NCBI RefSeq assembly: GCF_900094705.1
Contig: NZ_FMAR01000003.1
Coordinates: 62,001 to 126,000, forward strand
Length of the DNA: 64,000 nucleotides
DNA from: Chitinophaga costaii
Lineage (GTDB): Bacteria > Bacteroidota > Bacteroidia > Chitinophagales > Chitinophagaceae
Direction: 5' to 3'
Shown here: in pieces, positions 19,124 to 27,239 of the stretch
How positions within the stretch are numbered: position 1 is the stretch's first letter
Layout of the letters: each line of letters starts with the position of its first letter
Made by a program: the position numbers and the translations under genes
Notes under the pieces: generated by a model
What the model was told of the DNA's origin: nothing
The model's database searches: none
What the model saw: the letters and a program-made list of their open reading frames with translations, nothing else

Positions 19124-21031
19124 ATGAAAAAGTCATTCTATATATTTGGTCTATCCGCGCTTACTGTCGGTATGACATTGTTTTCCTGTAGCAAAAGCTA
19201 CCTGGAAAAACAACCTACATCAGCATTGTCCATTGATAAATTAGCTACACCAGATGGCGTACGCGCCCTTCTGATAGGGGCTTATGCTGCTTTGGATGGC
19301 CAGGCGGCCAGTGGTACATCTATTGGCGGCGGTTCTCCATGGGAAGCTGCCCCTAGTAACTGGATTTACGGTAGTATTGCTGGCGGCGATGCCCACAAAG
19401 GCTCTAATGCTATTGACCAGCCTCCGATCAACCAGGTAATGACCGGGGTGTTCGATCCTGCTAATGGTTTTTTTAATTCCAAATGGAAAGCTGTTTTTGA
19501 AGGGATTACCCGTTGTAATACCACCCTGGCTGCTCTAGCCAATACCACCGGTTTAACAGCCGATGAAGCAACGGTGATTAAAGGTGAAGCCCGTTTCCTG
19601 CGCGCTCATTACTACTTCGAGTTAAAGAAGATGTTCAAAAGACTGCCGTGGATCGATGAAAATACAACAGACTTTCAGCAACCAGCCGATGACTCCTGGT
19701 CGCATATCGAAGATGATATGAAATTTGCTGCAGATAGCCTGGGCGATGTTGCTGCAAATAATGACGCAGGCCGTGCTAACAAATGGGCTGCTATTGCTTA
19801 CCTTGGCAAAATCTTTTTGTATGAGCACAATTATGCCGCTGCAAAAACGGAATTCGACCTTGTGATTGCTAATGGGAAAACCGCCACAGGTAAATCTTAT
19901 ACACTCGATGGGGTAAACTTTGAAGATAATTTTAACCCTGCCAAGAAAAATAATTCCGAAACAGTGTTTGATATCCAGATGACTGCCAACAATGGTACAA
20001 ACCAGATCACCAAAGCCAATCAGGGCGACATGCTGAACTTCCCTTACAATAGTCCTTTTGGCTGCTGTGGATTCTACCAACCTTCGCAAGACTTGGTGAA
20101 TAGTTACCTGGTGGATGCAAGCACCGGATTGCCTCTGAATAATAACAATGCCACCATAATAACAAATGATATGGGCCTTTCTAGCGCAGTACCCTTTACG
20201 CTGGACACTCATGCTGTAGATCCACGCCTGGACTGGACGGTGGGCCGTCGTGGTGTACCTTATCTGGATTGGGGTCCTCACCCGGGCAGCAACTGGATAC
20301 GCCAGCAAGATTACGCAGGCCCTTATGCCCCTAAAAAAAATGTTTACTATCAGGCTACCCAAACGCTCTACCATGATGCACATTCCTGGGCACCCGGTAC
20401 TGCAATTAATATACACGTTATCCGTTTTGCAGATGTATTGTTGATGGCGGCGGAAGCAGAAATAGAAGCTGGTTCCCTGGAAAAAGCCCGTACATACATT
20501 AATCAGGTTAGGGAACGTGCTAATCGACCTGCTGGTTTTGTGAGCAACAGCGATAATATAGCTTATGCTAAAAAAGTTACCAGCGACCAGGCAGGTTTTA
20601 ACGCTGCCAATGCAGATGCTTCCCTCAAAGTAGGCGACTGGGTAGTACGTTCTGATCTCAATGAAACTTGGGTAATTATCGCCATTGACGCTTCGAGCAA
20701 AGTAAAAACTTGGAATGCTTATAAACTGCCAGTGTACAAAGCCAGCGATTATACAGTTCCATTTGCCAGTCAAGATGCCGCCCGCACGGCAGTACGGCTG
20801 GAAAGAAAGCTGGAGCTAGCCATGGAAGGTCAGCGCTATTTCGACCTTGTTAGATGGGGTATAGCACCGGCTACCATGAATGCTTACTACGCTTATGAAA
20901 GCAAGATCACCACGGATCTTTCCGGCGCAAATTTCCCGGTAAGAGATACCGCTTACCCGATCCCACAACGTCAGATAGATCTGGGCTTGAAAGGTGGTCA
21001 GGAAACACTGACACAGAACCCTGGCTACTAA
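19124..21031 (+). CDS. SusD/RagB family outer membrane lipoprotein
   Basis: A 635-residue partner of the preceding SusC. A lipoprotein signal ('MTLFSCSK') is followed by the SusD N-terminal part ('SYLEKQPTSALS', 'GEARFLRAHYYFELKKMF') and the C-terminal helical part ('VIRFADVLLMAAEAEIEAG', 'ARTYINQVRERANR', 'RLERKLELAMEGQRYFDLVRWG'). It caps the SusC barrel at the surface and binds the glycan. It is longer than average for SusD. A hairpin with a T run follows 30 bases after the stop. Confidence 0.95.
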   Translation: MKKSFYIFGLSALTVGMTLFSCSKSYLEKQPTSALSIDKLATPDGVRALLIGAYAALDGQAASGTSIGGGSPWEAAPSNWIYGSIAGGDAHKGSNAIDQPPINQVMTGVFDPANGFFNSKWKAVFEGITRCNTTLAALANTTGLTADEATVIKGEARFLRAHYYFELKKMFKRLPWIDENTTDFQQPADDSWSHIEDDMKFAADSLGDVAANNDAGRANKWAAIAYLGKIFLYEHNYAAAKTEFDLVIANGKTATGKSYTLDGVNFEDNFNPAKKNNSETVFDIQMTANNGTNQITKANQGDMLNFPYNSPFGCCGFYQPSQDLVNSYLVDASTGLPLNNNNATIITNDMGLSSAVPFTLDTHAVDPRLDWTVGRRGVPYLDWGPHPGSNWIRQQDYAGPYAPKKNVYYQATQTLYHDAHSWAPGTAINIHVIRFADVLLMAAEAEIEAGSLEKARTYINQVRERANRPAGFVSNSDNIAYAKKVTSDQAGFNAANADASLKVGDWVVRSDLNETWVIIAIDASSKVKTWNAYKLPVYKASDYTVPFASQDAARTAVRLERKLELAMEGQRYFDLVRWGIAPATMNAYYAYESKITTDLSGANFPVRDTAYPIPQRQIDLGLKGGQETLTQNPGY

Positions 21032-21061
21032 AGTTTATTATTTATCCTGTTTTCTGTTGAG

Positions 21062-21091
21062 GAGGTAGTATTTTCACTACCTCTTCTTTTT
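21062..21091 (+). terminator. Terminator or attenuator between susD and the cytochrome/FG-GAP gene
   Basis: GAGGTAGT (21062-21069) pairs perfectly with ACTACCTC (21076-21083) around a 6-base loop. T-rich sequence follows to 21091, only nine bases before the next ATG. Expression of the next gene would then depend on read-through or its own promoter. Confidence 0.65.
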
Positions 21092-21099
21092 TATATAGT

Positions 21100-22641
21100 A
21101 TGCGTAGACAAATATTCCTCAAAGCCGCCATGGCATTAGCCAGCGCCACCTGGATAATGGCCGCCGTGACCAGCGGTTGCCATTCGCCCAAAATAAAAAA
21201 ACAGGGTATTGAAAACGGCAAGGAAATGGCCGAACAATACTGTGGCAATTGCCACCAGTTTGTGCCGCCTACCGTTTTAGACAGCGCTACCTGGAAATTA
21301 CATGTACTGCCCAATATGGCCGGTAGACTAGGGATCCGTGTATGGGGCGAATCGGAATATTATCCACCGAGCGAAGGCGACCATCCCACCATCGATTTCT
21401 CTGACTGGCTGGACCTGGTAGCTTATTACACCCATACCGCCCCCAAACAAATGGATACGGCTAAATTGCCGCAGCCATTTGTAAAAGATTGGGCCGTATT
21501 TAAACTGACAATACCTGCCGTAGCAGATACCAACATGGATGCCACCACCTGCATGGTAGCTTGGGACACTGCCTCCAGCCACTTGTATACCGGTACCGAA
21601 GAAACCAAATTACTCAACGTATATGAGCCTGGTGGAAAGCTGTTGCATTTTTTTCGCATGCATTCGCCGGTGGTACACTACAGCCAGTACCGCAATCCCG
21701 CCACCGATACCGTAGAACGGATGTTTACCACCATTGGTCAGATCATTGCTACAGACCAATCCCGGGGAGAAGAAATTCTTTTTAATCCGGAAAAAGAAGC
21801 AGACCCAGACTATGACATCGTGGCTGCTTTCCAGCCGCGGCCTGTACAAGCCTTGCCCGGCGATTTTAATAAAGATGGGTTAACCGATTACATCGTGTGC
21901 GGCTTTGGACATGAGCAGGGCGCACTACTGCGCATGCAGCAAAAAACGGGGCATAAGTTTGACGTAGATACCATCAAATCCATTCCGGGTGCAGAGCAGG
22001 CGCAGGCCGGTGATTTTAACAACGACGGCTGGCCCGACGTGATGGTGCTTTTTGCGCATGCACAGGAAGGTATCTCCTTATTCCTTAACAATCAGCACGG
22101 CGGCTTTACCGAAAAGCGATTGCTTGATTTTATGCCGGTATGGGGTTCTACCAGCTTCCAGTATGTAGATGTAAACCACGATGGCCAGCCCGATATTGTA
22201 TATACCTGTGGAGATAATGCAGACTATTCTACCGTATTGAAACCCTTTCACGGTGTATACGTATTCCTTAACAAAGGCAACTTTAAATTTGAAAAAGCTT
22301 ATTTCTTCCCCATTCATGGCTGCTACAAAGCCATGGTAGCTGATTTTGATGGAGATGGTGATATGGATATCGCTACCATTGCATTTTTCAGCGATTATAT
22401 TAACCGGCCGGAGGAGGGCATGGTTTATTTTGAACAAGATAAGCCGATGCATTTTATTCCGCATGCTATACCTGTGGCAAACATGGGCCGCTGGATTTGT
22501 ATGGACGTTGCCGATTATGACCATGACGGCGATCTGGATATTTTCCTGGGGAACTTCTCAAAGGGATTGTTGGCGGAAGGAGTTAAGGTGCCATGGAATA
22601 CACGTCAACCCTATATTATCCTTGAAAATAAGATAAAGTAA
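21100..22641 (+). CDS. Cytochrome c / FG-GAP (VCBS) repeat lipoprotein
   Basis: 513 residues. A lipoprotein-type signal ('AAVTSGCHS', Cys27) is followed by a single haem motif 'YCGNCH' (Cys48, Cys51, His52). The rest is made of FG-GAP/VCBS repeats with repeated calcium-binding-like loops: 'GDFNKDGLTDYIV', 'GDFNNDGWPDVMV', 'VNHDGQPDIVY', 'DFDGDGDMDIA' and 'DYDHDGDLDIFLG'. This gives a seven-bladed propeller next to a haem. It sits at the end of a SusC/SusD locus, where surface glycan-binding proteins usually are. An exported redox or glycan-binding role is inferred. Confidence 0.85.
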   Translation: MRRQIFLKAAMALASATWIMAAVTSGCHSPKIKKQGIENGKEMAEQYCGNCHQFVPPTVLDSATWKLHVLPNMAGRLGIRVWGESEYYPPSEGDHPTIDFSDWLDLVAYYTHTAPKQMDTAKLPQPFVKDWAVFKLTIPAVADTNMDATTCMVAWDTASSHLYTGTEETKLLNVYEPGGKLLHFFRMHSPVVHYSQYRNPATDTVERMFTTIGQIIATDQSRGEEILFNPEKEADPDYDIVAAFQPRPVQALPGDFNKDGLTDYIVCGFGHEQGALLRMQQKTGHKFDVDTIKSIPGAEQAQAGDFNNDGWPDVMVLFAHAQEGISLFLNNQHGGFTEKRLLDFMPVWGSTSFQYVDVNHDGQPDIVYTCGDNADYSTVLKPFHGVYVFLNKGNFKFEKAYFFPIHGCYKAMVADFDGDGDMDIATIAFFSDYINRPEEGMVYFEQDKPMHFIPHAIPVANMGRWICMDVADYDHDGDLDIFLGNFSKGLLAEGVKVPWNTRQPYIILENKIK

Positions 22642-22777
22642 TCTAGTGGACATCCGCGCGGCTGCCGGATTTCAGGGCATTATTATGAAAATGCCCATTT
22701 TTTAAATAGTGTTAAAAGTAGGTGTTAAACCAAATATATTGGCTATATTGCAAACAATCCTATAAAGAAAATTTATG

Positions 22778-22785
22778 TACTTTTG
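22778..22785 (+). promoter_or_regulatory. -7 promoter box upstream of the ebo cluster
   Basis: TACTTTTG matches TAnnTTTG exactly. A TTG at 22748-22750 lies 27 bases upstream, longer than the usual spacing. Confidence 0.5.
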
Positions 22786-22789
22786 GTAC

Positions 22790-22920
22790 AAGAATTGTTT
22801 TATATTAAAGGGCTGAACAAAAAAATAAATACTGTCTGAAAAACAGTTAAACGATACTCCTGGTTATTAATCAGGTTTTAGAATGGCGGAAGGAGAGGCA
22901 CTAGTTGCCTCTCTTTTATT
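22790..22920 (+). ncRNA. Candidate small RNA or attenuated leader ahead of eboA
   Basis: About 130 bases bounded by the promoter box at 22778-22785 and a terminator. Inside are hairpins ACTGT/ACAGT (22831-22835 with 22843-22847) and a 7-bp stem (22859-22865 with 22869-22875). The final stem pairs GAGAGGCA (22893-22900) with TGCCTCTC (22906-22913) and is followed by TTTTATTTTAT. No coding frame fits. It is either an independent sRNA or a leader that controls the ebo genes by termination. It matches no RNA family known to me. Confidence 0.35.
22893..22920 (+). terminator. Intrinsic terminator 180 bases upstream of eboA
   Basis: An 8-bp perfect stem with a 5-base loop, followed by a T-rich tail. 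It lies between the propeller-lipoprotein gene and eboA. Confidence 0.65.
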
Positions 22921-23099
22921 TTATAAAAACCTTGTCCCTATTGCATTTCCTACGCCAATCATCGCCTGGTTTATCCCTATGGCATCCCCCTACTGTATTT
23001 TCCTGCTTCCCTTGTTCATTTTGTTGTGTAGCCCGGACTGAATGGTACCTTTACTTTGTAAATGCCTTTATGTATTTTTACGGGCCTTAACGGGATACC

Positions 23100-23807
23100 A
23101 TGACTCATCAGCCTTATCTTTATGACCAACAAGCCTTATTAGGCCTGTTAACGCCCCTTTTAATTACGCAACTACAGGAAAAAGGTCTCGCCTGGTTGCA
23201 GCAGCAACAAGCTAAAGCTCTTATCAGTGAAGGTTTCCAACAATGGAACCTGACCTTTGTGGCATTGCCCCGCCATGCGGGCAAGCAAACAGTGGTGCTA
23301 GCGGATGATCAACTGGCTGCAATGGCCAGGCTGGTACCGGGATTTACACCCCGCCACTGGCCGGCAGACCGGCTGGCCCGCGCCTGGTGGCTGCTGCAAT
23401 GGCCGGCAGCGTCGCAGGAAGCGTATGTGCGCAGCATATCCACCCTCTTTCATACCGGCAGTATGGAAGAACTTACTGCTTTGTACAGTTGCCTACCGCT
23501 CCTGGCATGGCCGGAAAGCTGGGTGGCCCAAACCGCCGAGGGCATTCGCAGTAACATAGGCGATGTGCTGGAAGCCATTATGCTGCACAATCCTTATCCG
23601 GCCCGCTACCTGCCTGTGCCCGCCTGGAACCAGTTGGTGCTGAAAGCCTTTTTTACGGGCAAACCTGTAGTGGAAATCACTGGTTTACAGGAACGCAATA
23701 ACCCGGACCTGCAACAAATGCTGCACGATTATGCCGCCGAACGGAAAGCTGCCGGCAGAACGGTAGATCCACAACTATCGCTGCTGGCCAGTCAGGTGCT
23801 GCTATAA
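23100..23807 (+). CDS. eboA: EboA domain protein
   Basis: A 235-residue soluble, helix-rich protein with no known catalytic motif and no signal peptide. It is recognised as EboA by the stretch 'RSNIGDVLEAIMLHNPYPARYLP' followed by 'WNQLVLKAFFTG', and above all by its place as first gene of a six-gene set in the standard ebo order. Ebo genes are known from cyanobacteria (where they affect export of the scytonemin precursor), Bacteroidota, pseudomonads and some algal plastids. The biochemical role of EboA is unknown. EboB starts 55 bases downstream behind its own promoter box. Confidence 0.85.
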   Translation: MTHQPYLYDQQALLGLLTPLLITQLQEKGLAWLQQQQAKALISEGFQQWNLTFVALPRHAGKQTVVLADDQLAAMARLVPGFTPRHWPADRLARAWWLLQWPAASQEAYVRSISTLFHTGSMEELTALYSCLPLLAWPESWVAQTAEGIRSNIGDVLEAIMLHNPYPARYLPVPAWNQLVLKAFFTGKPVVEITGLQERNNPDLQQMLHDYAAERKAAGRTVDPQLSLLASQVLL

Positions 23808-23836
23808 AAACCATCACTGCCATAAAATTTCCACCT

Positions 23837-23844
23837 TACTTTTG
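23837..23844 (+). promoter_or_regulatory. -7 promoter box upstream of eboB
   Basis: TACTTTTG matches TAnnTTTG exactly, 18 bases before the ATG at 23863. It overlaps an in-frame TTG at 23842, which argues against that TTG as the start codon. Confidence 0.55.
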
Positions 23845-23862
23845 CCACCACAAAACAATACT

Positions 23863-24846
23863 ATGTGTTGTAATCCTTTATCTGAACAATCGCTCCAGCC
23901 GCAAGCCCAGGAGCCCTTATATCTCGACAAAATTAAAGGCATGCGCTTTTTTGATCCCCATGTGCACATGACCTCCCGCACTACGGACGACTATCAGGCC
24001 ATGGCCGATGCCGGCGTAGCGGCCATTATAGAACCGTCTTTTTGGCTGGGTCAACCCCGCACGGGCGTAGATACTTTCAAGGACTATTTTAGTAGCCTGG
24101 TAGGCTGGGAACGTTTCCGCGCTTCACAATTCGGCATTAAACACTATTGCACCATTGGCCTCAACTCTAAGGAAGCTAACAACGAGGCCCTGGCCGAACA
24201 GGTAATGGAAGTACTGCCTCTTTTTATGTATAAAGAAGGCGTGGTAGGCATTGGCGAAATTGGCTTCGACGACCAAACTGCACTCGAAGAAAAATATTAC
24301 CGCGCCCAGTTAAATCTGGCCAGGGAAGCAGGTTTGCCAGTACAAATACATACCCCGCACCGCGATAAGAAACGGGGTACACAACGCAGTATGGACATTG
24401 CCCTGGAGCATGGCCTGGATCCTAAAATGGTGATTGTAGACCATAATAATGAAGAAACCGTACAAGAAGTGCTGGACCGTGGTTTCTGGGCCGCCTTTAC
24501 CATTTACCCTTTTACCAAAATGGGCAATGAGCGCATGGTAGCATTAGTAAAACAATATGGCAGCGAGCGCATCATGGTCAACTCTGCTGCAGATTGGGGC
24601 ATCAGCGACCCGCTGGCTGTGCCCAAAACAGCCGCCTTAATGCACGAAAGTGGTATTGACTTGAATGATATTCATTTGGTAACTTACCGCAATGCCATCA
24701 CCGCTTTTGCACAAAGTGGGCAGATCAACGAGGCGGATTGGGAATCCGCTGCTGTTGTGGACCAGCGCGAAAAATTCAATGGAAGTTCTATTCTCCGCGG
24801 TGGCCAGCAGCCCCGCGTAGACAAGCATAATAAAATAATCCGTTGA
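23863..24846 (+). CDS. eboB: EboB, TatD-like metal-dependent hydrolase
   Basis: A 327-residue amidohydrolase-superfamily TIM barrel. Metal ligands are visible: 'DPHVHM' (His33, His35), Glu132 in 'GIGEIGFD', His163 in 'QIHTPH', His194 in 'IVDHNN' and Asp244 in 'SAADWG', a TatD-like layout. The ATG at 23863 (protein beginning 'MCCNPLSEQ') is chosen over an in-frame TTG at 23842 because the latter lies inside a promoter box. It is the second gene of the ebo set; its natural substrate is unknown. Confidence 0.9.
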   Translation: MCCNPLSEQSLQPQAQEPLYLDKIKGMRFFDPHVHMTSRTTDDYQAMADAGVAAIIEPSFWLGQPRTGVDTFKDYFSSLVGWERFRASQFGIKHYCTIGLNSKEANNEALAEQVMEVLPLFMYKEGVVGIGEIGFDDQTALEEKYYRAQLNLAREAGLPVQIHTPHRDKKRGTQRSMDIALEHGLDPKMVIVDHNNEETVQEVLDRGFWAAFTIYPFTKMGNERMVALVKQYGSERIMVNSAADWGISDPLAVPKTAALMHESGIDLNDIHLVTYRNAITAFAQSGQINEADWESAAVVDQREKFNGSSILRGGQQPRVDKHNKIIR

Positions 24847-25020
24847 GATTAGTAGTAGTAGTGATGCATTAGTTATAAGAAACAGTACACCAGGAACCGG
24901 AAACCAGGACGCCGCAGTCATAGGGCGCTGTTAATAATCGATTTAGTAAAGAATTGTAAAACAATGCCCTGCGTGTAAAAAACCGTCTGTTGTAATTCAT
25001 TATCCCCACAAACCACATCC

Positions 25021-25923
25021 GTGAATTACATTATATTAAAACTAGCAGGTTATTTACGCCTCATGCGGCCTGCCAATCTCCTCACCGCTGTAGCAGATAT
25101 CCTGGCAGGTATTGCCGTGGCGGGATATTTTAGCACAGCCTTTATTACTTACCTGGATATATTGCCATTGGCCTGCCTATGCCTGGCCACCATTGGCCTG
25201 TACGGCGGCGGTGTGGTGTTTAACGATGTGATGGACGCCCGGCTAGACCAGATAGAACGTCCGGAACGTCCCATCCCAAGTGGAGTTATCAGCCGTTCGC
25301 AAGCCATTATCCAGGGCGCATACCTGCTGCTGGTAGGCATTCTGGCCGCATTTACCGTAAGCACCGTATCGGGATTGCTGGGCATCAGTATTGCTGCAGC
25401 CGCATTGATATATAATAAGTGGGGCAAGCACCTGGATTTTTGGGGGCCACTGAACATGGGGCTGTGCCGGGGCTTAAATTTATTATTGGGCATTAGTATT
25501 ATTCCTGGCGTACTGCTTAATTTCTGGTGGCTGGGGCTTATACCTGTGTTATATATCGCCGCCATTACCATGATCAGCCGGGGAGAGGTGCATGGAGGTA
25601 ATGTCAGCACCTTGCGGGTAGCGGTATTACTTTATACCTTGGTACTCAGCACCATTCTGCTAATCTCCTGGCGCAATGGACATTTGCTGGTAACGCTGCC
25701 TTTTGTGGCGCTCACCGCTTATATCATTTACCGCCCTTTAATACAGGCCATCCGTTTGCCTGCCGGCCCCAATATTGGTAAGGCCGTACAGGGGGGCATC
25801 CTGGCACTCATCGTTATCAACGCCGCCTGGGCTGCCGCATTTTCCGACTGGACTTATGCCCTCATTATCCTTGCCCTGCTGCCCATATCTATGTTACTGG
25901 CCAAAGCCTTCGCCGTAACGTGA
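25021..25923 (+). CDS. eboC: EboC, UbiA-like prenyltransferase
   Basis: A 300-residue integral membrane protein with about eight transmembrane helices. The UbiA motif 'NDVMDARLD' (Asn68, Asp69, Asp72, Asp76) binds the Mg-diphosphate of a prenyl donor and is followed by 'QIERPERPIPSG'. It uses a GTG start at 25021; no upstream in-frame ATG exists. It would prenylate an aromatic or polyol acceptor in the inner membrane, the step most likely to anchor the ebo-handled metabolite to a lipid (inference). The 174-base gap before it shows nothing recognisable. Confidence 0.9.
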   Translation: MNYIILKLAGYLRLMRPANLLTAVADILAGIAVAGYFSTAFITYLDILPLACLCLATIGLYGGGVVFNDVMDARLDQIERPERPIPSGVISRSQAIIQGAYLLLVGILAAFTVSTVSGLLGISIAAAALIYNKWGKHLDFWGPLNMGLCRGLNLLLGISIIPGVLLNFWWLGLIPVLYIAAITMISRGEVHGGNVSTLRVAVLLYTLVLSTILLISWRNGHLLVTLPFVALTAYIIYRPLIQAIRLPAGPNIGKAVQGGILALIVINAAWAAAFSDWTYALIILALLPISMLLAKAFAVT

Positions 25924-25987
25924 TAATTTAAAGAACGTATTCCTCAAAAACCGTACTTTAGTTGGGTGTCATTGATTTAATTTAACC

Positions 25988-27184
25988 ATGCAGATATTAG
26001 AACAGGTTTTTAAGATTCCATATAAGTATCAGGTGTATTTTACTACCTCACTTTTTGATACCGCTAATCCAGTATTTTCCGACTTTCTGGCATCCCATCA
26101 AAGTGAAGGTTTAGAGCAAAAATTACTATTCGTTATAGATGAAGAGGTGCAAGCCCACCATCCACAACTGATGCTGCAAATTACAACGTATGTGGCTAGC
26201 CTGGCTGGTTTTAGCCTGGCACCCATACAAGTATTGCCAGGGGGGGAGGCTAGCAAAAACGATCCTGCTTTGTTCGATCAACTTATTCATGCGGTAGAGC
26301 AGTTTGGCATAGACCGGCATTCTTATCTTGTTGCCATTGGCGGCGGTTCTTTGCTGGACCTCGCAGGTTATGCGGCTGCGGTGTCACATCGTGGGGTAAG
26401 GCATATTCGTATTCCTACCACCGTACTATCGCAAAACGATTCCGGAGTAGGCGTGAAGAACGGTATCAACTACCAGGGCAAAAAAAACTTCCTGGGTACT
26501 TTTGCGCCACCAGTCGCCGTATTTAACGATAGTCATTTTCTCACTACCCTGCACGCCCGCGATTGGGCGGCGGGTATGGCCGAAGCGGTAAAGGTAGCCC
26601 TCATCAAAGATGCAGCTTTCTTTGCCTGGCTAGAGCAGGCGGCACCTGCCCTGGCTGCCCGTGAAATGGCACCTATGCAGGAATTGATATACCGTTGCGC
26701 CGCCCTGCATATGGCCCACATTGGCGGTGGCGATCCGTTTGAAAGCGGCTCTTCGCGCCCGCTGGACTTTGGCCACTGGAGCGCTCATAAGCTGGAACCG
26801 CTTACTCATTTTTCACTACGCCATGGAGAGGCCGTATCTATTGGCATTGCACTGGATAGCGTGTATTCCTTTACGTTAGGATGGATCAGCGAGTCAGATA
26901 TGCAGCGTATAGTTCACTTATTGTATGGCCTGGGACTGCCCACCTGGCACCCGCTCCTGGATGCGCCGGTGGGTGGTGAAAACCCTGTATTTAAGGGGCT
27001 GGAGGAGTTTCGGGAACACCTGGGGGGCCAGCTTACCATTACCCTGCTGCGCGCCATCGGCCAAGGAGAAGAGGTGCATCAAATAAACCTTGACCTGCTC
27101 CAACAGGCGGCGGCCCTGCTGAAAATCATCAGCGAAAAAAAGGCCGGTGCCAGCCTGCTAGCATCACCACCCATTGGCTTGTAG
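25988..27184 (+). CDS. eboD: EboD, 3-dehydroquinate synthase-like sugar-phosphate cyclase
   Basis: A 398-residue protein of the dehydroquinate synthase fold. NAD binding is shown by 'AIGGGSLLDLAGY' and 'IPTTVLSQNDSGVG'. The metal ligands appear as Glu199 ('MAEAVKVAL'), His263 ('DFGHWSAHKLE') and His279 ('LRHGEAVSIG'). The active site reads differently from true AroB ('DFGHW' rather than 'NFGHT'), so it likely cyclises another sugar phosphate. TACTTTAG about 30 bases upstream is a one-mismatch promoter box. Confidence 0.9.
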   Translation: MQILEQVFKIPYKYQVYFTTSLFDTANPVFSDFLASHQSEGLEQKLLFVIDEEVQAHHPQLMLQITTYVASLAGFSLAPIQVLPGGEASKNDPALFDQLIHAVEQFGIDRHSYLVAIGGGSLLDLAGYAAAVSHRGVRHIRIPTTVLSQNDSGVGVKNGINYQGKKNFLGTFAPPVAVFNDSHFLTTLHARDWAAGMAEAVKVALIKDAAFFAWLEQAAPALAAREMAPMQELIYRCAALHMAHIGGGDPFESGSSRPLDFGHWSAHKLEPLTHFSLRHGEAVSIGIALDSVYSFTLGWISESDMQRIVHLLYGLGLPTWHPLLDAPVGGENPVFKGLEEFREHLGGQLTITLLRAIGQGEEVHQINLDLLQQAAALLKIISEKKAGASLLASPPIGL

Positions 27185-27239
27185 TATAAACAACTTATCT
27201 TTATTAATCCCCTAACAGCACATCGGAAAGGAATTAAAT

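Larger units (their letters stand above)
22642..23099 (+). other. Upstream region of the ebo cluster
   Basis: 458 bases without a convincing gene. It holds an exact TACTTTTG promoter box (22778-22785), two small hairpins and a strong hairpin with a T run (22893-22920); see the ncRNA entry. The part from 22921 to 23099 is T- and C-rich and shows nothing recognisable. A 52-codon frame from 22883 runs through the terminator and is not believed. Confidence 0.5.

Noticed and set aside
22883..23041. Open frame of about 52 codons with a hydrophobic product
   Set aside because: It begins inside the terminator stem and runs through it, the composition is that of T/C-rich non-coding DNA, and no start signal is evident.
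23842..23862. TTG start for eboB seven codons upstream
   Set aside because: The TTG lies inside an exact TAnnTTTG promoter box, so it would not be in the mRNA.
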